From assembly GCA_965216905.1 (NCBI GenBank), contig OZ244213.1, positions 558,001 through 622,000 on the forward strand: a stretch of 64,000 nt of DNA, given 5' to 3'. Below, piece after piece: positions 8,369-16,903 of the stretch; position 1 is the first letter of the stretch, and the number at the start of each line of letters is the position of its first letter. Source of the DNA: G965216905 sp965216905 (GTDB lineage Bacteria > Actinomycetota > Acidimicrobiia > Spongiisociales > ZC4RG35). A program made the translations under genes and the position numbers. The notes under the pieces were generated by a model, which saw nothing but the letters and a program-made list of their open reading frames with translations, made no database searches and was not told where the DNA came from.

Positions 8369-9447
8369 GGGCCGGTCCCGCCGATCGGAGTCATTCGCCC
8401 GGCGTACCACTGCTCGACGGTTGCGCGAACCGTCGACCTGGTTGCCGGCGAGCAAAACGCCGCCTCCAGCGCGGTTGTGGTCGCTCGGTGGATCTCCGCC
8501 CATCCCCAGTCGTGCTCATCGACCAGGCGGGCGAACTCGGATCCGAGCGAGACATTGCTCATGAGCCGATTGTCGGTGTTGACCGTTACCGAAACTCCTG
8601 CGCGGAGCAGGTCGGTGATCGGGTGCCGGGCGAATGCCGGCACTGCCCCGGTATCCACGTTGGACGTGGGGCACAGCTCCAACGGCGTCCGACGATCGGC
8701 CAATCGAGTCGCCAGTTCACCCAGAACCAACCTCCCAGCGGAATCATGGGTCGTGTCGTCGATGATGCGAACGCCGTGGCCGATCCGCATCGCGCCAACC
8801 GCCAGCGCGTCCTCGATGGACGAGATCCCCGCCGCCTCGCCGGCGTGGATGGTGATGGCCAGCCCGGCTTCCCGAGCCTGGCCGACCGCCCGAGCATGAT
8901 CGGAAGCGGGAAAGCCGGCTTCCGGCCCGGCGACATCCACCCCGACGACTCCCGCACCGAGGAACCGTGTGGCCGCCTCGACCACCTCCATCCCATGCGG
9001 CCGATGCCGGAGGAGTGTGCACAACAAGCCGATCTGGACGTCGGCGGCCCGGGTTTCGAATCCCGCCAGCACGGCCTCGATCGCCTGGTCCATCGTCATC
9101 CCACCGCCGCGATGAGCCTCCGGAGCGAATCGCACCTCCGCGTACGCGATCCCGTCCTCCAGGAAGTCCTCCGCAGCCTCGGATGCCACACGACGGAGTG
9201 CCTCCGGCGTCTGCATCGCTGCCAGCGTGTACCGGAAGGTGTCCAGATATCCGACGAGGCTGCCACGGGCCTCGTCTTGGATCGCCGTGTGGAGCTCCGT
9301 CGGATCATGAGACGGGAGTCCGCGGTAGCCGGCGGCGCGAGCCAGGTCGATCAGGGTCGACGGACGAACTCCTCCATCGAGATGGTCGTGCAGCAGGACC
9401 TTGGGGGTGCGCTGGAGCTCGTGAGGTGTCGGGTAGATGGGGTCCAT
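8323..9447 (-). CDS. add: adenosine deaminase
   Basis: 374 residues, the usual size for bacterial adenosine deaminase, which converts adenosine and deoxyadenosine to inosine for purine salvage. Metal and catalytic motifs are in order: HDHLDGG (zinc His pair, about 20-26), HAGEAAG (about 195-201, catalytic Glu), IGHG (about 220-223) and VNTDNRLMSN (about 290-299, zinc Asp). The STSV/CPTSN segment is present too. The C-terminal 25 residues are a Pro/Ser-rich tail that overlaps the convergent small gene. The purine link and absence of partners nearby suggest a monocistronic housekeeping gene. Confidence 0.92.
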   Translation of the reverse strand: MDPIYPTPHELQRTPKVLLHDHLDGGVRPSTLIDLARAAGYRGLPSHDPTELHTAIQDEARGSLVGYLDTFRYTLAAMQTPEALRRVASEAAEDFLEDGIAYAEVRFAPEAHRGGGMTMDQAIEAVLAGFETRAADVQIGLLCTLLRHRPHGMEVVEAATRFLGAGVVGVDVAGPEAGFPASDHARAVGQAREAGLAITIHAGEAAGISSIEDALAVGAMRIGHGVRIIDDTTHDSAGRLVLGELATRLADRRTPLELCPTSNVDTGAVPAFARHPITDLLRAGVSVTVNTDNRLMSNVSLGSEFARLVDEHDWGWAEIHRATTTALEAAFCSPATRSTVRATVEQWYAGRMTPIGGTGPQPSESPRPTSDSDR

Positions 9448-9567
9448 CGGCGCGCCTGTTTCATCGAAGTGGGCTCACCGTCGATCCGTCCATCCGGCTC
9501 GCGGCCGAGAAGATCGGACGACGGGCGCCGCCAGCCTACGGTCAGAGGGCCGGCTGCACCGGCCGCG

Positions 9568-10341
9568 TCATGGCCGGGTCCAGTCGGCCAACCGCAGATC
9601 CTCGGTCAGGGCTCGCCGCGCCACGACCGTCGTCACCACCACGACCGAGGTCGCCACCGAACCCAGCACCAGGAACATCACCACCAGTTGGGTGAGCACC
9701 GCAGGCAGCGGTGCAACTCCGGCGAGCAGCAACCCGGTGAGGGCTCCGGGGAGCGCGATCAACCCGACGACGCGGGTTCGCTCGATCTGGGGGACGAGCG
9801 CCGACCTAGCGGCCGCAGACGCGATGAAGCGCGTCGCTTCGGGCCCGTCGAATCCGAGCGCCAGCAAACCCTCCACTTCGTCCCGCCGCACCATCACCGA
9901 CTCTCCGAGAAGCTGAACCGCCTGGACGGTTGCCGGCATCGTGTTGCCGATCGTGATACCGGCCAGCACGACCAGCGTGACCGGAGCAGGATCGATCACG
10001 TCCGGAAGAAGGATGAGCGCGAGCGACACGGCGGTGGCGGCGCCGATGGCAGCCAACGACGGCCAGAACAAGCCGGGCACCGTCGGGGCCCTCCGCCGAA
10101 CCACGTTGGCGGCGATCAACACCATCGCTGCCACCCACAGGCCGCACCACACCCAGTCGAATGTCGAGCCGAGTACCCACGCCAGCAACCCGCCCACCGC
10201 CACCAGCTGAACCGCAGCCCGGACCGATGCCCACACGATCGTGCGCTCGACGCCCATCCGCTGCCAGCGACTCAGCGCCAGCGCCACCAGCACGAGTGTG
10301 ACGGAAAGAACGGCACCGATCGCCGAGACCGGCTCCGTCAT
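9568..10341 (-). CDS. FetB/YbbM (UPF0014) family ABC permease
   Basis: 257-residue protein with about seven hydrophobic helices and the family hallmark near residues 95-150: VLAGITIGNTMPA followed by EGLLALGFDGPEATR. The E. coli homologue FetB pairs with the ATPase FetA and is linked to iron export and oxidative stress resistance. No ATPase gene is adjacent here, so the partner must lie elsewhere. It sits 34 bases downstream of the LLM oxidoreductase gene on the same strand and may be co-transcribed with it. Confidence 0.85.
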   Translation of the reverse strand: MTEPVSAIGAVLSVTLVLVALALSRWQRMGVERTIVWASVRAAVQLVAVGGLLAWVLGSTFDWVWCGLWVAAMVLIAANVVRRRAPTVPGLFWPSLAAIGAATAVSLALILLPDVIDPAPVTLVVLAGITIGNTMPATVQAVQLLGESVMVRRDEVEGLLALGFDGPEATRFIASAAARSALVPQIERTRVVGLIALPGALTGLLLAGVAPLPAVLTQLVVMFLVLGSVATSVVVVTTVVARRALTEDLRLADWTRP

Positions 10342-10375
10342 CGACTCGTCGACCCCCGTCGAACGATCGCCGTCC

Positions 10376-11251
10376 TCACAGCTCGGCCAGGACCGGAAGC
10401 ACCGCCCTGCCCAGCTCTTCGATCGGGGTGCCCCGGTAGTCGTCGATGACGTTGAAGATCACGTGATCGAAGCCCAGTTCGGCCAATGGCTCGAGCGTGG
10501 CGCCGATCTCGGCCGGAGACTGTCCGGTGTAGATGAATCCGGCCAGCGTCTTGGAGATCTGGTCGTAGTCCCGTTCGAGCCTCTCACAGTGGCTGCGCAA
10601 CACGTCCAGCTTGCGGGCGAGCTCATCGACACCGAGGTACATGAACAGGTTGCAGGCATCCGCATACTGCGCGACGAGTCGCAGCGTCTTTCGCTCGCCG
10701 CCGCCACCGATCAGGATGGGCGGGTGTGGCTGCGACAGCGCCTGGGGGCAGTTGATCGGCTCCGCCAGGTGGAAGTGATCACCCGTGTAGGGCGTGCGGT
10801 CGCCGGACCACATCTGCAGGACGATCTCCAGTGTCTCCTCGAGCAGTTCGAAACGCTCGACGAGAGGGGGAAAGGGGAACCCGAGCCCTCGAGACTCTCG
10901 CTCGTACCACCCGGCTCCGATTCCCAACCACGCCCGCCCCGCCGAGAGCACGTCCAGTGTCGAGACCGTCTTGGCGAGCAGGCCGGCGGTGCGGTAGTGG
11001 ACGCCGGTGACGAGCGTGCCCAGCCGCACTCGCTCGGTCATGCCCGCCAGATACGCCAGCGTGGAGTACGCCTCGAGCATCGGATCGTCGGCAGGGCCGA
11101 TCATCGGTTCGAGCTGGAAGAAGTGGTCCATCACCCAGACGGTGTCGAAGCCTCCCTCGTCGGCGGTCTCCGCAATCGTCCGCAGTGCAGGGGCGATGGC
11201 AGCATCACCGCCGGGCCATGTGAAGTTCGCGATCTGTAGCGAGGCCTTCAT
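10376..11251 (-). CDS. LLM-class (luciferase-like) F420-dependent oxidoreductase
   Basis: 291 residues of a single TIM-barrel bacterial-luciferase-like domain. Characteristic segments are GFDTVWVMDHFFQ (about 34-46), VRLGTLVTG (about 76-84), LSAGRAWLGIGAGWYERE (about 105-122) and PPILIGGGGERKTLRL (about 178-193). The overall length and these motifs fit the TIGR03560-type F420-dependent subgroup, which is enriched in actinobacteria. Substrate unknown. The gene begins with ATG after a GAGGAGATG-type ribosome-binding site and is upstream of the FetB-type gene. Confidence 0.85.
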   Translation of the reverse strand: MKASLQIANFTWPGGDAAIAPALRTIAETADEGGFDTVWVMDHFFQLEPMIGPADDPMLEAYSTLAYLAGMTERVRLGTLVTGVHYRTAGLLAKTVSTLDVLSAGRAWLGIGAGWYERESRGLGFPFPPLVERFELLEETLEIVLQMWSGDRTPYTGDHFHLAEPINCPQALSQPHPPILIGGGGERKTLRLVAQYADACNLFMYLGVDELARKLDVLRSHCERLERDYDQISKTLAGFIYTGQSPAEIGATLEPLAELGFDHVIFNVIDDYRGTPIEELGRAVLPVLAEL

Positions 11252-11371
11252 GGGTACATCTCCTCGATCGTCGAGACGGCTGGGAGCCTTGCCACCCGAT
11301 GTCTACCCGGAAGGTATCGACATCCAAATCGGAGGAGACGGAGGTCGGCGGTCCTCGCCGCTGCCCACGAT

Positions 11372-12724
11372 TCAGTGCACCGGAATGTGCGGGTCCTCCA
11401 TTGCCGTTCGTGCCTGTTCGATGATCGGATCGAGCAGCGGACCCAGGCGCGTGTCCCCCTCCTCGATCGACTCGTACACCGCACGAAGGGTCCGATGCTC
11501 GATCGTGAGGAGCCTGCCCAGATCCATCGGTGTTCCGATCACCACCACATCACAGGGGACGCGGTTGATGGTGGCTTCGAGCTCCTCGAGCTGTTTTCGG
11601 CCGTAGCCCATGGCCGGAAGAACCGATCCCACGTGCGGGTAGGCATCGAAGGTGTCGGCGATCGACCCGACCGCGTGGGGGCGTGGGTCCACGAAGGTCA
11701 CGGCACCGGCCTCGCGAGCTGCCACCGTCCCGGCCCCGAACGGCATCCCACCGTGGGTCAATGTCGGCCCGTCCTCCACCACCAAGACCCGAGCCCCGGC
11801 CAGATCCGGTTCCGTCTCCAGCCGTACCGGTGATGCAGTGCGAACGATCGGTGCCGCCGGGTTGACGGAGCCGACGTTGTCGAGGGTCCGTTGCAGGTCG
11901 TCGGGATCGGCCGCATCCACCTTGTTCACGACGACCACATCCGCCATCCGGAGATTCAGCTCGCCCGGGTGGTAGGCCACCTCATGACCGGGGCGGAGGG
12001 GATCGACAACGGTGATCCACAGGTCGGGCTCGTAGAAGGGAAAGTCGTTGTTCCCTCCATCCCAGACGATCACATCGGACTCTCGTTCGGCCTTGTGGAG
12101 GATCTCTGCATAGTCGACACCCGCCCAGGTGAGGAGTCCGGCGGCGACCGGCGCCTCGTACTCCTCGCGCTCTTCGATGGTCGGCTCGGATGCATCGATG
12201 TCGGCCAATGTGGCGAATCGCTGGACGATCATCCGGTCGAGATTGCCATACGGCATCGGGTGGCGGATCAGGGACACGGCGAGCCCGGCGCTCGTCAGGT
12301 ACTTTCCGATGAGCCGGCTCGTCTGGCTCTTGCCACAACCGGTCCGAACGGCACACACCGCCACCACCGGCTTGGCGGAGGGCACCATCGTGTGACGAGG
12401 ACCGAGCAGCGAGAAGTCGGCGCCGGCGGCCATCACCAGGGACGCCTTGTGCATCACATCGACGTGGGAGAGGTCGGAGTAGGCGAAGACCACCTCGTCG
12501 ATCTGTTCGCGACCGATCAGTTCGGTGAGCTCGGACTCGTCGACGATCGGGATCCCGTTTGGATAGAGCGATCCGGCGAGTTCCGATGGGTAGGTCCGGC
12601 CACCGATGCCGGGGATCTGGGCAGCGGTGAAGGCGACGACCCGGACGTCCGGATCGTCACGAAACACAACGTTGAAGTCGTGGAAGTCCCGGCCACCGGC
12701 TCCCATGATCACGACCTTTCGCAT
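11372..12724 (-). CDS. cyclic 2,3-diphosphoglycerate synthetase-like P-loop GTPase
   Basis: 450 residues. The N-terminal Rossmann-type stretch MGAGGRDFHDFN is followed by a P-loop variant RTGCGKSQTSRLIGKYL (about 132-148), then NKVDAADPDDL (about 268-278), a G4-type guanine motif, and VVIGTPMDLGRLL near the end. This is the architecture of archaeal cyclic 2,3-diphosphoglycerate synthetase and its broad family of bacterial homologues, where the product is rarely shown. ATG 12724 has a GAGGAGG ribosome-binding site; the frame upstream is shadow of the divergent gene. It is divergent from a carbamate kinase, a recurring pairing that may mean its true role concerns carbamoyl phosphate or nitrogen metabolism rather than a thermolyte. 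Confidence 0.8.
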   Translation of the reverse strand: MRKVVIMGAGGRDFHDFNVVFRDDPDVRVVAFTAAQIPGIGGRTYPSELAGSLYPNGIPIVDESELTELIGREQIDEVVFAYSDLSHVDVMHKASLVMAAGADFSLLGPRHTMVPSAKPVVAVCAVRTGCGKSQTSRLIGKYLTSAGLAVSLIRHPMPYGNLDRMIVQRFATLADIDASEPTIEEREEYEAPVAAGLLTWAGVDYAEILHKAERESDVIVWDGGNNDFPFYEPDLWITVVDPLRPGHEVAYHPGELNLRMADVVVVNKVDAADPDDLQRTLDNVGSVNPAAPIVRTASPVRLETEPDLAGARVLVVEDGPTLTHGGMPFGAGTVAAREAGAVTFVDPRPHAVGSIADTFDAYPHVGSVLPAMGYGRKQLEELEATINRVPCDVVVIGTPMDLGRLLTIEHRTLRAVYESIEEGDTRLGPLLDPIIEQARTAMEDPHIPVH

Positions 12725-12913
12725 CCAGCCTCCTCGACAGCGAATGTGGACGCTCCGGCGACCGGGGCGACCGAGTGTGGCCCCAGGATCACCGATCTGG
12801 ATGGGGCTCGACAGAGGAATTGGACCGCCTTCGCCGGGACGGTGGCCGCTGTTCGGATAGCCGTCGCCTCCGTATCGTCGAGAGAGACCGGAGGAACGAC
12901 TACCAGGGTGGTC

Positions 12914-13834
12914 ATGGTGAGGGTTCTCATCGCACTGGGCGGCAATGCGTTGATACCCCGTGGAGAACCACTGGAAGTGGATGTCCAACGGCGGGCGGCC
13001 CGGGCCGCCGCCTCGGCCCTGGCGCCCGCCATCGAGCACCATCAGGTGATCCTGACGCACGGAAATGGCCCACAGGTGGGCCTCTTGGCGCTCCAAGCCG
13101 AGGCCTACGAGGACGTACCGGGCTATCCGCTGGACGTGCTGGTCGCCGAGTCCGAGGGCATGATCGGATACATCCTCGAAACGGAGATGAGTCGCGTCAC
13201 CGATCAGCCGATTCTCACCGTTCTGACCCGAACGGTGGTGCGCGCCACCGATCCCGCCTTCCAGCATCCCACCAAGCCGATCGGCCCGCGCTATCGCCGG
13301 GACGACACCATCCGGCGCCTGGCAGAGCGCGGGTGGGATCTCCGAACGGATGGGGATGCGTTCCGGAGGGTGGTCCCGTCTCCCGAGCCGATCCGTATCC
13401 TCCAGTCCGAGCTGATTCGGATGCTGGTGGACGCCGGCGTGCTGGTGATCTGTGCCGGTGGTGGCGGGATTCCGGTGATCGAATCGGACGGACAGACGTT
13501 CGGGGTGGAGGCGGTGGTGGACAAGGACCTGACCTCGGCCCTTCTGGCGATCGATCTGGCGGCGGACCGGTTCATCTCGCTGACCGATGTCGATGGCGTG
13601 TACGAAGGCTGGGGAACCCCGACGTCCCAGCTCATCCGAACCGCCACCCCTGGTCGGCTCCGCGCCCTCGACCTCGAGGCCGGTTCGATGGGCCCGAAGG
13701 TGGAGGCGGCGTGCCGCTTCGTCGAGGCGACCGGCAACCCGGCATCCATCGGAAGACTCCGCCAGGCGGCCGGCATCGTCGACGGCGCCGCCGGGACGAC
13801 GGTCCAGGTCGCCGTTCCGAGTCGGTTGCCCTGA
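12914..13834 (+). CDS. arcC: carbamate kinase
   Basis: 306 residues, matching carbamate kinases that make ATP and carbamate from carbamoyl phosphate. Seen in order: IALGGNALIPRG (about 5-16), THGNGPQVGLL (about 46-56), the GPRYRRDDTIRR clamp-like segment, CAGGGGIPV (about 180-188), AVVDKDLTSALLA (about 200-212) and GSMGPKVEAACRFV near 260. ATG 12914 follows AGGGTGG. The gene is transcribed away from the cyclic-DPG-synthetase-like gene through a 189-base divergent region. No arginine deiminase or ornithine carbamoyltransferase is adjacent, so the carbamoyl phosphate source is not clear. Confidence 0.92.
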   Translation: MVRVLIALGGNALIPRGEPLEVDVQRRAARAAASALAPAIEHHQVILTHGNGPQVGLLALQAEAYEDVPGYPLDVLVAESEGMIGYILETEMSRVTDQPILTVLTRTVVRATDPAFQHPTKPIGPRYRRDDTIRRLAERGWDLRTDGDAFRRVVPSPEPIRILQSELIRMLVDAGVLVICAGGGGIPVIESDGQTFGVEAVVDKDLTSALLAIDLAADRFISLTDVDGVYEGWGTPTSQLIRTATPGRLRALDLEAGSMGPKVEAACRFVEATGNPASIGRLRQAAGIVDGAAGTTVQVAVPSRLP

Positions 13835-14045
13835 GCGCAAACACCATCGACGGCTCGGTCCCCGGGGTGGCGATCCGTCGTCGGCCGACCATCCGCCTCC
13901 TTCTGAGCGGGTGAACCGACCGTCTACCGACGTCCCGGCCAAGCCGGCATTGCGCCGACGGTGATGTCCCACCCTGCCGGGTCGAAGAAAGGTGATCGCG
14001 ATGTGGAGCACCGACGAGGTCGGGTCGACGGGGAACAGGTCACCA

Positions 14046-15572
14046 TCAACGACAGGGGTGGCATCGGAGACGCAGCGCCAGTCCCACCCCTCCCATCCCG
14101 AGCAGCCAACCCGCCCAGCGCCGGGGGTTGAGGGCGTCCGGCCGCCTTCGCAGCGTCAGCGGCATCACATCGAGATACAGCCGATCCACCACGCCACTCG
14201 AGGCCACCCCGAAGGCCGCCCGGATCGGCTCCAGGTCTGCCTCGGCTAGATCGATCCGGAAGACAAACGGATCCGTCGGCGACTCCTCGTGGAGCACGAA
14301 CCCACGTGCCAGTTCGGGTACCGGGGTCAGGAAACGGCACATCAGCCGACCGCCCTTGACGAAGACCTCGATCCCCAGACCGATCATCCCCCGCAGGCGG
14401 ACGTCGGTGAACGATGCCGAGAGCCCGTACCAGCCGGTCAGCTGTGACCACCGTTCGGGACGCCGCCGCACGGGCGCCACGGTGCCGGTCTCGGTGCCGA
14501 CCACGGTTCGGATCATCGCCGAGACACCGGATGGCAGCCACAGGTCGGCCCGATGCGCACCGTTGGTGAATGCCATCGCCCCGACACCTGCTTCGGGCAC
14601 GAGACAGATCTCGGAGTGGAAGCCGGGATGGCTGCCCTGGTGGTGCACCGCCGCGTGACCCGCCAACTCCCGACGGAAGAAGCCCAGACCCATTCCCGGA
14701 ATTCGGGGATCCGGTCGGAAGTGGGGTTCAAACATCACGGCGAGGGTGTCCCGGTGGAGAATCGAACCGCCATCGTTGTTGCCGCCGGCCAGCAACGCCG
14801 CCACGTACCGGGCCATGTCCTTCGGAGTCGAGAAGATCGAGGCCGCGCCGGCCGTCACCATGTCCCGCTCTTCGACCTTCCGCACGCCCCGCCCGCCGAT
14901 CTCGTAGCCGGTCGCCAGACGCTGCCGCACTCGCTCCGTACGGTTGAGGTCGGTGTCGGCCATCCCGAGCGGCTCGAAGATGCGCTCGCGGAAGTAGCGA
15001 TCGAGCGGCAGCCCGGACACATCGGCGACCAATTGGCCGAGCGTGGCCGGTCCGTGATTGTTGTACACGAACCGGGTGCCCGGCTCGGCCCGCAGCCGCA
15101 GCGCACCCCCATAGAACGCCTCGAGGGACGGAAGCTCATCGCCGACCTCGACGCTCTCTCCGAAATCGGGAGCGAGGATCCCGCCGACGGAGGACACTTC
15201 GGGCAGGCCTGCGGTGTGTGTCAGGAGGTGCCGGACGGTGGCGGGTCGCCACGCATGGTCCGCCGGGACCAGCCGGAGCGCCCGGAGGTAGTCGTTGACA
15301 GGGGCATCCAGGTCGACCAGCCCCTGCTCCCATAGTTGCATCACCGCGACTGCGGTGAAGGTCTTGGTGATCGACGCGATCCGAAACACCGTGTCTTCGC
15401 CGATGGGAGTGCCCGTCTCGATGTCGGCAACACCGGTCGACCGGAACTGGGTCGGCTGCCCGTCGCGCACCAGGCCAACCGCCAGACCGACGGTCGGTTG
15501 TCGGGACAGGATGTCGTTCCACCGTTGGTCGAATCGGGTCGGAGTCTGTCCGTCGACGTGGGTGCCAGTCAC
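14046..15572 (-). CDS. serine hydrolase (class C beta-lactamase / DD-peptidase-like)
   Basis: 508 residues. The catalytic Ser-x-x-Lys is SITK (about 67-70), the second motif YNNHG (about 157-161) supplies Tyr, and the third motif is HQGSHPGF (about 315-322) in place of KTG. This is the class C beta-lactamase / esterase EstB / D-aminopeptidase family. A C-terminal lipocalin-like extension (about 370-480) follows. No signal peptide is seen, so it is predicted cytosolic or non-classically exported. It overlaps the upstream PPOX gene by four bases, forming a two-gene operon; a second PPOX and serine-hydrolase pair lies at 46.4-48.1 kb. Confidence 0.85.
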   Translation of the reverse strand: MTGTHVDGQTPTRFDQRWNDILSRQPTVGLAVGLVRDGQPTQFRSTGVADIETGTPIGEDTVFRIASITKTFTAVAVMQLWEQGLVDLDAPVNDYLRALRLVPADHAWRPATVRHLLTHTAGLPEVSSVGGILAPDFGESVEVGDELPSLEAFYGGALRLRAEPGTRFVYNNHGPATLGQLVADVSGLPLDRYFRERIFEPLGMADTDLNRTERVRQRLATGYEIGGRGVRKVEERDMVTAGAASIFSTPKDMARYVAALLAGGNNDGGSILHRDTLAVMFEPHFRPDPRIPGMGLGFFRRELAGHAAVHHQGSHPGFHSEICLVPEAGVGAMAFTNGAHRADLWLPSGVSAMIRTVVGTETGTVAPVRRRPERWSQLTGWYGLSASFTDVRLRGMIGLGIEVFVKGGRLMCRFLTPVPELARGFVLHEESPTDPFVFRIDLAEADLEPIRAAFGVASSGVVDRLYLDVMPLTLRRRPDALNPRRWAGWLLGMGGVGLALRLRCHPCR

Positions 15573-16072
15573 CGAACGGGCACCCGTGCTCGGGCGGCCG
15601 CCGGATCCCGCATCTCTCGAAGCGGAACCCCGATTCCGTAGGTGACGAAGCTCCCCTCCGGGACGACTTCGATGATCGCCGCTGACACCCTTCGCTCCTC
15701 TGGAAGCAGCGACCCGAGCCGATCGAGAACCGATGCCACGCCCGACGAACCCGGGAGATGGACGGTGGCCGCCCCGCTGAAGGTGATCGTGGCGGGCGGG
15801 ATCGGGATGACGAGTGACAGGATTCCACCGCGGCGGACCGTTACCGTCATCGAGACCCGGCCGCGGCGAGGGATGTGACGCGCCTTCCAGCTCCCCGGAT
15901 CGACCGCCACGTAGAGCCGCTCCCCGATCAGCTCATAGACAACGCCGCTACTCCGTGGTTCGCCCTCCGGGGTGACGTAGCTGATGACGGCGAATGACGC
16001 CTTGTCGAGCGCCCGCCAGATGCCGTCGGAGGTCAGAGTGGGAGCGTGGTCGAGGTCGGTGGCGGTGGTCAT
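15569..16072 (-). CDS. PPOX-class (pyridoxamine 5'-phosphate oxidase-like) flavin/F420-binding protein
   Basis: 167 residues of the split-barrel FMN-binding fold. The recognisable parts are ISYVTPEGEPRSSGVVY (about 30-46), VSMTVTVRRGG (about 74-84), ATITFSGAA (about 93-101) and the C-terminal GSFVTYGIGVPLREMR. Proteins of this class bind FMN, F420 or heme and reduce or sequester small molecules; the exact ligand cannot be told. It is upstream of the serine hydrolase with a four-base ATGA-type overlap. The protein is clearly paralogous to the one at 47609-48127, including the order of these four segments. Confidence 0.75.
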   Translation of the reverse strand: MTTATDLDHAPTLTSDGIWRALDKASFAVISYVTPEGEPRSSGVVYELIGERLYVAVDPGSWKARHIPRRGRVSMTVTVRRGGILSLVIPIPPATITFSGAATVHLPGSSGVASVLDRLGSLLPEERRVSAAIIEVVPEGSFVTYGIGVPLREMRDPAAARARVPVR

Positions 16073-16161
16073 GCAGGCCTCCTCGTGATCGCTCCCTCCG
16101 GAATATCGAGGTTTCGGAAGTAACGACAGAGCCGAGGGTCACATCGCCGCTGCGGACCGAC

Positions 16162-16210
16162 CCGGCGACCGGGACAGAGCCATCGCTCGCATCATCCTCC
16201 CGGTCGCCGG
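16162..16210 (-). terminator. hairpin downstream of the PadR operon
   Basis: Perfect 13-bp inverted repeat CCGGCGACCGGGA with a 23-base loop, located just after the stop of the last gene of the PadR pair and before the next minus-strand gene. It has no T-run. Most likely a transcription end or mRNA-stabilising stem. Confidence 0.5.
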
Positions 16211-16223
16211 AACGCGCCGGGCC

Positions 16224-16481
16224 TCACACGGCCGTCAGGAACCGATCGACCAGGTCCCGCACCGTGTGCGGACGTCGAATCAGGGCGATCGCCCCGGCTG
16301 CGCCGAGCGCGGCGATGGCGACGCCGAGTGGCAGCTCTGCCAGGACTCGCTCATTCTCGACGAGCATCGGGAGCAAGCCGACGCCGGCGATCACGAGCAG
16401 CGAGACCCGACCCCTCGGCGTGAGGACCGACCCGGCGGTTGCGACGAGCGCTCCGTACACCGACTTCGTATCCACGATCAC
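16224..16481 (-). CDS. small membrane protein co-encoded with PadR regulator
   Basis: 85 residues, starting at GTG 16481, which overlaps the PadR stop as GTGA, so translation is probably coupled. Two hydrophobic helices (about 25-42 and 50-68) are followed by a basic tail with RRPHTVRDLVDRFL. PadR regulators are often followed by a short membrane protein of unknown function, frequently a permease-like or DUF1700-like partner; this one is shorter and I do not recognise it. It probably serves the same physiological response as the PadR gene. Confidence 0.65.
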   Translation of the reverse strand: MIVDTKSVYGALVATAGSVLTPRGRVSLLVIAGVGLLPMLVENERVLAELPLGVAIAALGAAGAIALIRRPHTVRDLVDRFLTAV

Positions 16482-16795
16482 GTTGCATCTTTCACTTCCT
16501 CCAGAATCGACTCGACTCGCGTCGAGAGGTCTCTCCACTCGCCCGTCAGGATTGCCAGCTCTTCTCGTCCCGCTGGACTGAGGTCGTACTCCTTGCGCTG
16601 TCGCCCGGTTTCGGCCGTGCGTTTGGTCGCCATGATGAATCCGTTCCGCTCCAACCTCGACAACGCGGGGTAGATCGTTCCGGGCGGGAAGTCCGGATCG
16701 AGCGCCCCGACGAGGTCGACGCCGCTGACGGCCCCGCCCGAAATCCGGGAGAGGATCAACAGATCCACTACGCCTTTCTTCATCTCTCGACTCAT
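16478..16795 (-). CDS. PadR-family transcriptional regulator
   Basis: 105 residues. The winged-helix shows the PadR hallmarks SREMKKGVVDLLIL (about 2-15), PPGTIYPALSRLERNGFI (about 38-55) and the KEYDLSPAGREEL wing (about 69-81). PadR proteins are small dimeric repressors released by ligands such as phenolic acids or drugs. The ATG at 16795 is preferred over TTG 16807 because the family usually begins just before SREM; neither has a ribosome-binding site. An inverted repeat overlaps the start (16794-16810) and a perfect 18-bp palindrome lies 28 bases upstream, consistent with autoregulation. The divergent neighbour is cydA. Confidence 0.85.
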   Translation of the reverse strand: MSREMKKGVVDLLILSRISGGAVSGVDLVGALDPDFPPGTIYPALSRLERNGFIMATKRTAETGRQRKEYDLSPAGREELAILTGEWRDLSTRVESILEEVKDAT

Positions 16796-16840
16796 CTTGT
16801 GTCGCAAGATAACTCATCTGAGCTTGTCTTGCAAGACAAG
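16794..16840. promoter_or_regulatory. candidate PadR operators
   Basis: Positions 16823-16840 are a perfect 18-bp palindrome, CTTGTCTTGCAAGACAAG. A weaker copy, ATCTTGTGTCGCAAGAT, spans 16794-16810 over the PadR start. Both sit in the divergent region between padR-like (-) and cydA (+). Similar TTGCAAG-centred dyads are typical PadR-type sites. The strong site is about 64 bases before cydA, so the regulator may control the oxidase as well as itself; that is inference. Confidence 0.6.
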
Positions 16841-16903
16841 ACTTGGGATCCCATGCGAATCGTGGTTCATGCTTGGTGGCACTCCCCGATAGCCTGACCG
16901 TCA

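Noticed and set aside
12725..14011. N-terminal extension of the GTPase frame over the carbamate kinase
   Set aside because: No family similarity, opposite to a clear carbamate kinase gene; the ATG at 12724 has a strong ribosome-binding site.
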